From: DASSBG01 sp035699085
GTDB taxonomy: Bacteria > Pseudomonadota > Gammaproteobacteria > Xanthomonadales > Rhodanobacteraceae
Direction of reading: 5' to 3'
DNA: 64,000 bases
NCBI GenBank assembly: GCA_035699085.1
Contig: DASSBG010000045.1
Location: forward strand, 186,001 to 250,000
Shown here: piece after piece, positions 27,714 to 36,378 of the stretch
Layout of the letters: every line of letters begins with the position of its first letter
Position numbering within the stretch: position 1 is the stretch's first letter
The notes under the pieces: model-generated
Databases searched by the model: none
Told to the model about the DNA's origin: nothing
What the model saw: only the letters and a program-made list of their open reading frames with translations
Translations under genes and position numbers: made by a program

Positions 27714-28544
27714 TCAATCGTGCGAGGCGAAGGGGATGGCGCGGCGCCAGGTGCCGGGGAAATCAGGCCAGTCGTCGTCGTGCAGGAAGGGATGGTCGGG
27801 ATAATTGGCCTTGAGCACCTTGATCGCGTCGCCGGCCAGCTTGTCGCGGCCCAGCTTCTCGTAGGCCTTGGCCATCACGGCCAGTGCGTCGCCGGTCTGC
27901 GGCGAGGTCTGGTAGTGCTCGATGATGTACTGCGCCCGGTCCGCGGCACCGACATAGGCTTGGCGGCGCAGGTAGTACATCGCCACGTTCAACTCATGCT
28001 GGGCCAGCTGGTTGCGCAGGTAGATCATGCGTTTTGCGGCGTCCGCCGCATATCGGCTGTCGGGATAGCGCTGCAGCATCTGCGAGAAGTCGGAAAAGGA
28101 CTGCAGCGCGAAGCTCTGGTCGCGTCGCGACCTGTCACGGTGCGGCAGCAACCGGTCGCCCAGGGCGGCGCTGCGGTTGAAATTGATCAGCCCGCGCAGG
28201 TAATAGGCATAGTCGATGTGCTTGTGCGCGGGGTAGGTCTTGATGAACCGGTTGATCCCCGAGTACGCGTCGTCGGGCTTGTCAGCCTTGAACTGCGAAT
28301 AGACCAGGTCGAGCTGGGCCTGTTCGGAGTAGGGCCCGAAGGGGAAGCGGGCCACCAGCCGCTGGAACACTCTCTCGGCCTGCGCGTAATCGCCATCCAG
28401 CATGGCCGTGTTGCCCTTCTGGTACATCGCCGAAACGGGCAGGGTCTCGAGCGGGTTCTTTTCGCCGCCGAAGGATGCGCAGGCGCCCAGCGAAAGGGCG
28501 GTGATCAGCAGCAGCACGATACGCAGGGCGTGGGAGAGGCGCAT
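27714..28544 (-). CDS. bamD: Outer membrane assembly lipoprotein BamD
   Basis: A 276-residue periplasmic lipoprotein of the BAM complex, which inserts beta-barrel proteins into the outer membrane. The signal peptide ends in the lipobox LSLGACAS, with the lipidated cysteine near residue 22. Tetratricopeptide-type repeats follow: NTAMLDGDYAQAERVFQRLV and YAYYLRGLINFNRSA. The ATG at 28544 was chosen because it starts the signal peptide; a further upstream start would add 19 residues overlapping the divergent rluD. The divergent bamD/rluD start pair is conserved in gammaproteobacteria. The two starts are only 11 bases apart, so their promoters overlap the genes. Confidence 0.92.
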   Translation of the reverse strand: MRLSHALRIVLLLITALSLGACASFGGEKNPLETLPVSAMYQKGNTAMLDGDYAQAERVFQRLVARFPFGPYSEQAQLDLVYSQFKADKPDDAYSGINRFIKTYPAHKHIDYAYYLRGLINFNRSAALGDRLLPHRDRSRRDQSFALQSFSDFSQMLQRYPDSRYAADAAKRMIYLRNQLAQHELNVAMYYLRRQAYVGAADRAQYIIEHYQTSPQTGDALAVMAKAYEKLGRDKLAGDAIKVLKANYPDHPFLHDDDWPDFPGTWRRAIPFASHD

Positions 28545-28555
28545 AAACTGTCCGG

Positions 28556-29593
28556 ATGGGCACAACAAACGAGCATGATAGCGGAAATGGCGGCGATCCA
28601 AGCCCTGGGCAGCAGGCCGTTCGCCGCGAAGCGCGATTGCCGGAGTCCGCAGCCGGCCAGCGGTTGGACCAGGCGCTGGCGACGCTGTTCCCGGAGTTTT
28701 CCCGCACGCGGCTGACCGGTTGGCTGCGCGAGGGCGCGGTCACGGTGGACGGCGCGCCCGCGCCACCGCGGCGGCCCGTGCGTGGCGGCGAGCAGGTGGT
28801 GCTGGAAGTCGAGCTGGAGCCGCAGGTGGCGATGCGCCCGCAGTCGATTGCGCTGGACATTCGCCACGAGGACCAAGACCTGCTGGTGCTCGCCAAGCCC
28901 GCCGGCCTGGTCGTGCATCCCGGCGCGGGCAATCCCGACGGCACCCTGCAGAACGCGCTGCTGCACCACGATCCACGGCTGGCGGCATTGCCCCGAGCGG
29001 GGATTGTCCACCGGCTGGACAAGGACACGTCGGGGCTGATGGTGGTGGCGCGGTCGCTGGCCGCGCATACGGCGCTGGTGGCGATGCTGTCGCGCCATGC
29101 GGTGCAGCGCCAGTACGAGGCCGTGGTGCAGGGGCCGATGATCGCCGGCGGGACGGTGGAGGCGCCGCTGGGCCGGCACCGGGTTGACCGCCTTCGCCAG
29201 GCGGTGGTCACCGCCGAGACCGGCAGGCACGCGGTGACCCACTACCGCGTGCGCGAGCGTTTCCGCGCCCACACCCTGGTGCAGTGCAATCTGGAAACGG
29301 GCCGCACACACCAGATCCGTGTGCACCTGGCGCATGCCGGCCACGCGCTGGTCGGCGACCCGCTCTACGGCGGCGGGCTGAAGCTGCCGGCGGCGGCAGG
29401 CAGTGAGCTGGTCGAGGTGTTGCGCGGCTTCCGCCGGCAGGCGCTGCACGCCGAGCGGTTGGCCTTCGAGCATCCGGTCAGCGGCGAGCCCATGGCCTTC
29501 GAGGCCGCGCGCCCGGCGGACATGCAGCGGCTGGTGGAGGCGCTGCGCGCGGACGGCCGGCATTGGGGCGCACGCGGCGCGGCGGAACCTTAG
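28556..29593 (+). CDS. rluD: 23S rRNA pseudouridine synthase RluD
   Basis: A 345-residue pseudouridine synthase that modifies helix 69 of 23S rRNA. An S4-like RNA-binding domain occupies about residues 30-95 (RLDQALATLFPEFSRTRLTG), and the catalytic motif is HRLDKDTSGLMVV near 150 with the active aspartate. The C-terminus has GRTHQIRVHLAHAGHALVGD, the usual RluA-family signature. The N-terminal 25 residues are polar and variable. The start at 28556 leaves only 11 bases to bamD; a start slightly downstream cannot be excluded. Confidence 0.92.
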   Translation: MGTTNEHDSGNGGDPSPGQQAVRREARLPESAAGQRLDQALATLFPEFSRTRLTGWLREGAVTVDGAPAPPRRPVRGGEQVVLEVELEPQVAMRPQSIALDIRHEDQDLLVLAKPAGLVVHPGAGNPDGTLQNALLHHDPRLAALPRAGIVHRLDKDTSGLMVVARSLAAHTALVAMLSRHAVQRQYEAVVQGPMIAGGTVEAPLGRHRVDRLRQAVVTAETGRHAVTHYRVRERFRAHTLVQCNLETGRTHQIRVHLAHAGHALVGDPLYGGGLKLPAAAGSELVEVLRGFRRQALHAERLAFEHPVSGEPMAFEAARPADMQRLVEALRADGRHWGARGAAEP

Positions 29594-29681
29594 GTTCGGG
29601 CGAGCAGGGGCAGGGAGCAGTGAGCGGCCTGCCGGCGTTGGTCTTACCGTCGGTTCAGCTGCACGATGCGCCAATGCGGGG

Positions 29682-30566
29682 ATGGCGAAGCTTCGCATCG
29701 GCATCTCGGGCTGGCGCTATCCGCCGTGGCGCGGGCGCTTCTATCCGGCGGACCTGCCACAGCGTGCGGAGCTGGAGTTTGCCGCGCGCCACTTTGCCAG
29801 CATCGAATTGAACGGAACATTCTATTCCCTGCAACGGCCTGAATACTTCGCCCGTTGGCGCGACCAGACGCCGGCCGACTTCGTATTCTCGGTGAAGGCG
29901 CCACGCTTCATCACGCACATCAAACGCCTGCGCGAGATTGGCAGCACCTTGCCCAATTTCCTTGCTTCGGGCTTGCTCGAACTGCGCGGCAAGCTGGGGC
30001 CCGTCCTCTGGCAATTGCCGCCCTCGCTGCGCTACGACAAGGACCTGATCGGCGATTTCCTGCGCAGCCTGCCGCGCGACACCGAGCAGGCGCGGCGGCT
30101 GGCGCGCCGGCACGACGAACGCGTCAAGGGCCGCGCCAGCCTGACGATCGATCGCAACCGCCGCCTTCGCCATGCGCTGGAGGTGCGCCACCCGAGTTTC
30201 TGCGACCCCGGATTCGTGGCACTGGCGCGCCGCCACGGCGTCGCCATCGTCGTCACCGACAGCGCCGGCCACTGGCCGGAGATCCAGGACGTGAGCGCCG
30301 GGTTCATGTACCTGCGCCTGCACGGCGAGGGCGAACTCTACGCGGGCGGCTACACCGAGGACGCGCTGGACGATTGGGCGCGGCGCATCCGCGCATGGAG
30401 TGGTGGTGGCGAACCCGGTGACGCCAAGCGCGTCTCGCCGCGGCCGCCGCCGGCGCGCAAGACGCGCGACGTCTACTGCTATTTCGACAACGACGCCAAG
30501 GTCAAGGCTCCCGGCGATGCGCAGAGCCTGATGCGGCGCCTGGACCTGCACTGGGGCCGAGACTAA
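29682..30566 (+). CDS. DUF72-family protein
   Basis: A 294-residue cytosolic protein of the DUF72 (YecE-like) family, predicted to have a TIM-barrel fold. It shows the family signature IGISGWRYPPWRGRFYP at the N-terminus, the segment SIELNGTFYSLQRPEYFARW and DFVFSVKAPRFITH, and near the C-terminus VYCYFDNDAKVKAPGDAQSL. The biochemical role of the family is not established. The ATG at 29682 follows GCGGGG. It lies between rluD and a repeat-rich gap, away from any clear operon partner. Confidence 0.88.
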   Translation: MAKLRIGISGWRYPPWRGRFYPADLPQRAELEFAARHFASIELNGTFYSLQRPEYFARWRDQTPADFVFSVKAPRFITHIKRLREIGSTLPNFLASGLLELRGKLGPVLWQLPPSLRYDKDLIGDFLRSLPRDTEQARRLARRHDERVKGRASLTIDRNRRLRHALEVRHPSFCDPGFVALARRHGVAIVVTDSAGHWPEIQDVSAGFMYLRLHGEGELYAGGYTEDALDDWARRIRAWSGGGEPGDAKRVSPRPPPARKTRDVYCYFDNDAKVKAPGDAQSLMRRLDLHWGRD

Positions 30567-30605
30567 GGATCGGCGATTCCGGCGACAACCACGGCATCAC
30601 CGGCG

Positions 30606-30830
30606 CGATGTTGGGGTTCGCCTGCGGCTCACCACCAACCTACAAAAGCCGCAAGGGGATTTTGGGCGCCCAATCCGCGCCGGCTTCGCCAACCGAGAGC
30701 CGCGATGCGGGGCGCCGTTCCCATTCCCGATTCTCGATTCCCGATTCCCGCGCAGCGAAGCAGAGCACGGCGTGAGCGCAGCGAACCCCAACACGCCATG
30801 CCTGCACTCGCGCCGTCAACAACGAGCCGG
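30606..30830. repeat. Pair of dispersed GCGAACCCCAAC repeats in opposite orientation
   Basis: A reverse copy at about 30606-30645 (GATGTTGGGGTTCGCCTGCG ... ACCAACCTAC) and a forward copy at about 30764-30830 (GGCGTGAGCGCAGCGAACCC ... GTCAACAACGAGCC). A short inverted run around 30718-30752 (TCCCATTCCCGATTCTCGAT) belongs to the G-rich array type. Together these fill the 333-base gap between the DUF72 gene and treF, and nothing else was seen. Confidence 0.7.
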
Positions 30831-30899
30831 CGCTGCTGTCCCGATCCCGGTCCAGGTCCCGGTCCTGCATCACCAATCCCGCGCCGACGCAGTCGGCGC

Positions 30900-32519
30900 T
30901 CAGAGCCGGCGTTTGCGGGCCTTGGCGCGGCAGTCGTTGGCGGCGTGCTTCGGGTCGTCGTGCAGCAGCTTGCGGGTGACGCCGTTGGTCCAGCCGAAAC
31001 CATCCTGCAGCGGGTACTCGCCGCCACCGCCACCGACCGAACCTTCGGCCTTCTTCTGCAGCCGGTACTTCTCGACGAGCTTGCCCTCGCGCTCGTAGAG
31101 GCTGCTGACGGTCTCCAGCCAGCGGTTGGCGATGTCGTGAGCCAGCGCTGCCTCGTCGTAGGCCATCAGGCCGCACATCGCCATCCACTGCAGCGGAGCC
31201 CAGCCGTTGGGCTGGTCCCATTGCTCGTCGCTGTCGTGCTCGCTGGTGGCGATGCCGCCTTCGTCCAGCAGCCGTTCGCGCATGCACTGCGCGGTGCGAT
31301 GGGCCTGCTCGGGGCTGGCGACATTGGCGAACAGTGGCGCGGCGGTGGCGGCCGTGAGGTTGCTGCGCTGTTTCTCGCGTTGCCAGTCGTAGTCGAAAAA
31401 GGCGCCGGCCTTGTCGTTCCAGAGCAGCGTGTCGATGGCCTGCTTGCGGGCACGGGCCTTCTTCTCGAAGTTCTCGCCCGCGATGTCGTCGCCGACCTTG
31501 CGGCTGAGCCAGGCGATCTGCGACTCCATCTTGTGCAGGAAGCAGTTCAGATCGACCGGGACAATGGCCGTCGTGCGGATGCTGGCCAATCCCTGGCCCT
31601 CGTCAAGCCATCGCGAGCTGAAGTCCCAGCCGGACGCGCAGCCGGCGCGCAGGTCGCGGTAAACCTCATGGTTGGGCCGCGACGTCTGCCGCGCGGTCGT
31701 CACGTCTTCCAGGTACGACTCCTCGCGCGGCGTTTCGCGGTCGTCCCAGTAGCGGTTGAGGACGGTGCCATCGCTCATCCGCACGCAGCGCTCGGCCACC
31801 TCGCAATGGCCGAGATCCTCGCAGCCGGCCATCCAGTAGGTGTACTCCTTGCGCAGTTGCGGCAGGTATTCGACCGCGCGGTGCACGCGGTGGTGCTCGA
31901 ACAACTCCACCATCAGGGGAAACAGCGGCGGCTGCGAGCGGCTGAGGTAGTAGGTGCGGTTGCCGTTGGGCACGTGGCCATAGGTGTCGATCAGGTAGGC
32001 AAAATTGTCCGCCATCGCTCGCAGCAGCTGCGGCCGGCCGCTCTCGGCCAGGCCGAGCATGGTGAAGTAGGAGTCCCAGTAGTAGATCTCCCCGAAGCGG
32101 CCGCCGGGGACCACGTAGTCGTAGGGCAGCGGCAGCAGCGAGGACATTTCCGGATGCTGTCGCGGCTGGCGCGTCAGCGCATCCCAGAGCTTGTCGATGT
32201 GCTCGCGCATCGGGCGGTCGGGGTCCGAGACGTAGTCGCTGAGATGCGGTTTCTCGGGCTTGAAGTGGGCGTGGACGAAAGCCTTCAGGTCGAAGCCTTC
32301 GCCCTTGCACTGCTCGCGGTAGGCCTGCAGGATCTTCGTCGGCGGCTGCAGCGGCGCACAATCGACGAAGGTCTTGCTGTCGTCGAACACGCGCCCGGTT
32401 TGCACCGCCACGAACAGCTCCTCGTAGCGATCCGCGGGATTCAGCGTGTCGGCCTGCGCCACCTCGGCGGCCTTGGCGATGGCTTCCTCGGTGTGGGCGG
32501 GGTCGTTGACTGCGTTCAT
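30900..32519 (-). CDS. treF: Cytosolic trehalase (GH37)
   Basis: A 539-residue glycoside hydrolase family 37 enzyme that splits trehalose into two glucose. The two family signatures are present: PGGRFGEIYYWDSYFTMLGL near residue 145 and QWDQPNGWAPLQW near 440, with GGGGEYPLQDGFGWTNGV near the C-terminus. No signal peptide is visible, so it should act in the cytosol like TreF rather than TreA. It overlaps the upstream DUF488 gene by ATGA at 32516-32519. With otsA and otsB nearby, synthesis and breakdown of trehalose are encoded within 6 kb on the same strand. Confidence 0.93.
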   Translation of the reverse strand: MNAVNDPAHTEEAIAKAAEVAQADTLNPADRYEELFVAVQTGRVFDDSKTFVDCAPLQPPTKILQAYREQCKGEGFDLKAFVHAHFKPEKPHLSDYVSDPDRPMREHIDKLWDALTRQPRQHPEMSSLLPLPYDYVVPGGRFGEIYYWDSYFTMLGLAESGRPQLLRAMADNFAYLIDTYGHVPNGNRTYYLSRSQPPLFPLMVELFEHHRVHRAVEYLPQLRKEYTYWMAGCEDLGHCEVAERCVRMSDGTVLNRYWDDRETPREESYLEDVTTARQTSRPNHEVYRDLRAGCASGWDFSSRWLDEGQGLASIRTTAIVPVDLNCFLHKMESQIAWLSRKVGDDIAGENFEKKARARKQAIDTLLWNDKAGAFFDYDWQREKQRSNLTAATAAPLFANVASPEQAHRTAQCMRERLLDEGGIATSEHDSDEQWDQPNGWAPLQWMAMCGLMAYDEAALAHDIANRWLETVSSLYEREGKLVEKYRLQKKAEGSVGGGGGEYPLQDGFGWTNGVTRKLLHDDPKHAANDCRAKARKRRL

Positions 32520-33073
32520 CGGCTGGCTCCTTGATCGTCCGCGCTCGGCGGGTAGGCGACGCGGCCATCGGCCTGCGGCCGGGCTGCCGGCGTCGGCGTA
32601 GCGTCGACCGTTTGCGTCGCCGACAGGATGTGGCGCACGCGCCGGCCGCGCGCCAGCAGGTAGTCGGCGATGATGCGGCGATGGCAGCGCCACCATACCG
32701 CCTCGGCGCACATGACGGCGCTGCGCCGGTCGCTGGACTCCGTCAACAGCCGCTGCAGCGCCGCCGCAAAGGGCTCGCCCATGGCGTAGTCGGCGTAGTT
32801 GTGGAAGCCGGCATGCTGCCAGTAGCCGTTCACCTCCGGCGGCAGATGGCTGGCGGGGCGGTGGCCGCCGAGGTCCGGCGCGTGCCGGTAATCCATGCCG
32901 TCTGCATTGAGCGCCGCAGCCAGCGCCGGTCCGTCGAAATGAGGCCATTTGCGCGAGCTCGGCGCCGAGCGTACGTCCACCACGGCCGCAACCTGTTCGC
33001 CATGCAGCAGCGCCAGGAACGCCTCCAGCGTGCGGTTGGAATGGCCGATGGTGAAGATCGGCTCCGCCGTCAT
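32516..33073 (-). CDS. DUF488-family protein
   Basis: A 185-residue protein of the DUF488 family. The N-terminus reads FTIGHSNRTLEAFLALL and is followed by VVDVRSAPSSRKWPHFD. The cysteine-histidine segment CAEAVWWRCHRRIIADYLLA near residue 125 is typical. The function of the family is not known. The gene is translationally coupled to treF, which suggests co-expression under the same stress signal. The upstream readable frame through the divergent pgeF start was rejected in favour of the ATG at 33073. Confidence 0.85.
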   Translation of the reverse strand: MTAEPIFTIGHSNRTLEAFLALLHGEQVAAVVDVRSAPSSRKWPHFDGPALAAALNADGMDYRHAPDLGGHRPASHLPPEVNGYWQHAGFHNYADYAMGEPFAAALQRLLTESSDRRSAVMCAEAVWWRCHRRIIADYLLARGRRVRHILSATQTVDATPTPAARPQADGRVAYPPSADDQGASR

Positions 33074-33275
33074 TCGTGCAACCCGCACCAAGGTGGCACG
33101 ACCGCGCGGCGGCGCTCGCCGCCGCCGGCCGGAGCCGGCGCCACGGGTGCCATACGGGTCACTGGCCGGCTTGCGCGCGTCATCAGCCCAGCCTACGGCG
33201 CCGCGGCTGGCTGCAAACCAAACGCGCACAGCCGGGTATGCTGGAGCGCCGGTCCCTGCACGCACGTGCCCCGAC

Positions 33276-34025
33276 ATGCCCGACGCCTGGATCCACCCCG
33301 ACTGGCCCGCGCCCGAGAACATCCATGCCTGCGTCAGCACGCGGCTTGCGCCCGGTGTTTCGCTGCCGCCATACGGCCCGTGCAACCTCGGTCTCCGGAG
33401 CGGCGATGACCAGGCGGCAGTCAGGCGCAACCGCGAATTGCTGGCCGAGGCCCTGGCGCTGCCCGCGCCGCCGTCCTGGCTGCGTCAGGTCCACGGGAGC
33501 GGCGTCCTGCGCCTCGACGCGCCAGTGGCCGACGAGCCCGAGGCGGACGCGGCAGTCGCCTCGGCGGTGGGCGTGGTGCTGGCGATCCTGGTGGCCGACT
33601 GCCTGCCGGTGCTGTTTTGTGCCGTGGACGGCAGCGAAATCGGCGCCGCCCACGCCGGCTGGCGTGGCCTTGCCGCCGGCGTGCTCGAAAACACGGTGGC
33701 GGCAATGCGGGCACCGCCCGATCGCCTGCTGGCCTGGCTCGGCCCCTGCATCGGGCCGCCGTCCTTCGAGGTGGGCGAGGAGGTCTGCGCGGCCTTCATC
33801 GATCACGACCCGCAGGCTGCCGCGGCGTTCGCGCCAGGCCGGTCCGGTCACGCCTTTTGCGACCTGGCGGCGCTGGCGCGCCAGCGGCTCGCCGGCTGCG
33901 GCGTCACCGCGGTCGGCGGCGGCGGGTTCGACACGCGCACGGACCCGCGGCTGCACTCATACCGGCGCGATGGGCTGAGCAGCGGGCGACTTGCCGCGCT
34001 TGTCTGGCGCAGCGTTGCCGTGTAG
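33276..34025 (+). CDS. pgeF: Purine nucleoside phosphorylase PgeF (laccase-domain YfiH)
   Basis: A 249-residue member of the multicopper-oxidase-like YfiH/PgeF group. Members phosphorolyse purine nucleosides or edit peptidoglycan precursors, and the preferred name varies. The zinc-binding and active-site residues appear as WLRQVHGSGV, LVADCLPVLF, AAHAGWRGLAAG and LGPCIGPPSFEVG. The ATG at 33276 begins MPDAWIHPDWPAPENIHACV. In enterobacteria it follows rluD and precedes clpB; here the order is kept but other genes are inserted on each side. Its last 69 bases overlap the end of otsA on the opposite strand. Confidence 0.9.
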   Translation: MPDAWIHPDWPAPENIHACVSTRLAPGVSLPPYGPCNLGLRSGDDQAAVRRNRELLAEALALPAPPSWLRQVHGSGVLRLDAPVADEPEADAAVASAVGVVLAILVADCLPVLFCAVDGSEIGAAHAGWRGLAAGVLENTVAAMRAPPDRLLAWLGPCIGPPSFEVGEEVCAAFIDHDPQAAAAFAPGRSGHAFCDLAALARQRLAGCGVTAVGGGGFDTRTDPRLHSYRRDGLSSGRLAALVWRSVAV

Positions 34026-35378
34026 CGCGCGCAGGAAACGGTTGCGCCAGGCGCCGATGTCCTCGTGCTCCAGCAGGTCCATCAGCGCGCGCCAGCGCTT
34101 CACCCGCTCGCGCAGCCGCATCGACAGCGCGCGCTCCAGGGCCTCGGCAACATCGTCGGGGTCGTAGGGGTTGACCAGCAGCGCTTCACGCATTTGTTCG
34201 GCGGCGCCGGCGAAGCGCGACAGGATCAGCACGCCCGGATCCTCGGGATCCTGCGCCGCCACGTACTCCTTCGCCACCAGGTTCATGCCATCGCGAAACG
34301 GCGTCACCAGTGCCACCCGCGCCAGCCGCAGGTAACCGTTGAGGAGCTGTGGCCGGATGGTCTTGCAGACCAGCCGGATGGGTACCCAGTTGGGATCGCC
34401 GTACATGCCGTTGATGTGGCCGGCGCGGCGTTCCAGGTCGCGCCGGATCGAGCGGTATTCCGGCACCTCGCTGCGCGATACCGGCGCGATCTGCAGCAGG
34501 CTGACCCGGTTGCGCAGGCTGTCGGCGTTGGCCAGCAGTCGGCCGAAGGCGTCGAAGCGCTCGGGGATGCCCTTGGAATAGTCCAGGCGGTCGACGCCAA
34601 TCACCAGCGCGCGGCCATCCAGGCTGCGGCGCAAGCGAGTGACCGGCGTGGTGGCCGCGGACTCTCGGGCACTGGCGATGACCCCGGCGGTGTCGATGCT
34701 GATGGGAAATGCCAGCGCGCGAAACTCCTTGCCGTCGACGTCAATATAGCCACCGGGCTTCAGCGTGGCCTCGAACTCCTGCGCGAAGTACTCGCGCAGC
34801 GCGTGCAGGTCCGACTGGGTCTGTACGCCGACCAGGTCGTAATCGGCCAACGCGCCGATCACCTTGCGGTGCGGCGGCAGCACGATCAGCAGGCTGGGGG
34901 CGGCCAGCGGCGTGTGCAGGAAAAACCCGATGCGGTTGCGTATGCCGCGCTCGCGCAGCATCGCCGCCAGCGGGATCAGGTGATAGTCGTGCACCCAGAT
35001 CTGGTCGTCCGGTTTTATCAGCGGCGCGAGGTGATCGGCAAACAGCGTGTTGACACGAAGATAGCCCTCGTAGTTGCTGCGCCGGAACTCGATCAGATCG
35101 GGCCGGTAGTGAAGCAGCGGCCACAGCGTGCGGTTGGAGAAGCAGTTGTAGTAGGCGTCGTACTCGCTGCGTGTCATGTCCATCGTCACGTAGCTGATGC
35201 CTTCGGCCTCGGTGTGGTGCAGGGCGCCTTCTTCCTTGCGGCTGCCGAGCCGGCCGCTCCAGCCGAACCAGACCCCACCGTGCTCCTGCAGGGCCGCGTG
35301 CATCGCCGAGGCGAGGCCACCGGCGCGGGTCTCGTTCGGCAGCGCCACGCGGTTTGAAACGACGATCAGGCGGTCCAT
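33957..35378 (-). CDS. otsA: Trehalose-6-phosphate synthase
   Basis: A 473-residue GT20 enzyme that joins UDP-glucose and glucose-6-phosphate. The N-terminus is MDRLIVVSNRVALPNETRAG, and further motifs are VHDYHLIPLA, GFFLHTPLAAP, VDRLDYSKGIPER and TPFRDGMNLVAKEYVA. The sequence is full length. It lies 34 bases downstream of otsB in the same direction. Its 3-prime end runs 69 bases into the convergent pgeF gene. The product probably supports osmotic or desiccation tolerance. Confidence 0.95.
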   Translation of the reverse strand: MDRLIVVSNRVALPNETRAGGLASAMHAALQEHGGVWFGWSGRLGSRKEEGALHHTEAEGISYVTMDMTRSEYDAYYNCFSNRTLWPLLHYRPDLIEFRRSNYEGYLRVNTLFADHLAPLIKPDDQIWVHDYHLIPLAAMLRERGIRNRIGFFLHTPLAAPSLLIVLPPHRKVIGALADYDLVGVQTQSDLHALREYFAQEFEATLKPGGYIDVDGKEFRALAFPISIDTAGVIASARESAATTPVTRLRRSLDGRALVIGVDRLDYSKGIPERFDAFGRLLANADSLRNRVSLLQIAPVSRSEVPEYRSIRRDLERRAGHINGMYGDPNWVPIRLVCKTIRPQLLNGYLRLARVALVTPFRDGMNLVAKEYVAAQDPEDPGVLILSRFAGAAEQMREALLVNPYDPDDVAEALERALSMRLRERVKRWRALMDLLEHEDIGAWRNRFLRALHGNAAPDKRGKSPAAQPIAPV

Positions 35379-35412
35379 GACGGCGGCATCCTGCGCGGCG
35401 ATGGTGGGTACA

Positions 35413-36204
35413 TCATGATCGGTCTTGGCGTGCGGCCCGGGCACAGGAGCAGAGCCAAGCGTGCACGGCCGCGACATTATGCAGCGTGAACAAAGCCGCG
35501 CTGGGCGTGCGATTGCCGACCCGAACGCTGATGCCGCCGGCAGCGTTGACTGCGGCAAAAGCGTATTCGTCGGTGAGGTCGTCGCCGCAGTACACCGGCC
35601 GGCGGCCACGGAACGGCGGCTCGCCCATCAGGCGCCTGACGGCGGCGCCCTTGTCCTGGCCGGCAGGCTTCAACTCCTGGATATGGTTGCCGGCCTGCAC
35701 CTCGTAGCCGGGAAGATGCGCGGCCAGCTCGGCTGCGCCACGCGCCATCGCCGCGGCGTGTTGCGGCGCCTCGCGGCAGTGCAGCGCCAGGCAGGGCGGT
35801 TTCTCCTCCAGACGGATGCCGGGCAGGCGCGTGGCCAGCGCCGCGGCGCCTTCGCGCAAGGCTTGCCAGCGTCCGGCATCGAGCGGCGCAGCGTGGCGCC
35901 GGCCATCGCCGCCGCGCCACTCCAGGCCGTGCAGGCCGGCGACCGGCCACCCCGGATGACCGAAAAGCCCGTCAATGAAGTCGATGCCGCGGCCGCTGAC
36001 CAGTGCCAGTGCGCCACCCAGCGCCGCGTGCAGCGCCGCCAGGGTGCATGGCAGCTCCGCTGGCACCTGCACCGCCGCCGGATCGTCGACCAGCTCCAGC
36101 AGGGTGCCGTCGACGTCGAGGAACAGCGCCCAGTCGTCCGCCTCGGCCAGCGGTGGCTGCGGCCGTGCCTGCGCTTGTGCTTGCGCTTGCTTTGCTGGGG
36201 TCAC
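35413..36204 (-). CDS. otsB: Trehalose-6-phosphate phosphatase
   Basis: A 263-residue HAD-family phosphatase that completes trehalose synthesis. The first HAD motif LFLDVDGTLLELV is near residue 28, SGRG is near 70, and GDDLTDEYAF with conserved aspartates is near 211. The N-terminus is a Gln/Ala-rich extension (KQAQAQAQARPQ). It precedes otsA with a gap of 34 bases, so they form an operon. The 174 bases between uppS and otsB contain no recognised gene. Confidence 0.93.
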   Translation of the reverse strand: MTPAKQAQAQAQARPQPPLAEADDWALFLDVDGTLLELVDDPAAVQVPAELPCTLAALHAALGGALALVSGRGIDFIDGLFGHPGWPVAGLHGLEWRGGDGRRHAAPLDAGRWQALREGAAALATRLPGIRLEEKPPCLALHCREAPQHAAAMARGAAELAAHLPGYEVQAGNHIQELKPAGQDKGAAVRRLMGEPPFRGRRPVYCGDDLTDEYAFAAVNAAGGISVRVGNRTPSAALFTLHNVAAVHAWLCSCARAARQDRS

Positions 36205-36378
36205 GCCGCCTCCGGTGCGGGCGATGGGCTGCGGCAGAGGCCACGCGAGCGGCGCAGTGCCAGCCGGGCGAGTGACTCGACCGGCGCGTTCGTTCCCCAG
36301 GCAACGCCTGCATTGTGCCGCAGCTGGAGTATTTCGGCAAAGCGGTGGTTGCGGCCGCTGCGGGCCGCGGCCGCGGCC

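Noticed and set aside
36205..36378. A short minus-strand frame between uppS and otsB
   Set aside because: It gives a low-complexity Ala/Arg peptide without ribosome site. It could be a remnant but nothing supports a gene.
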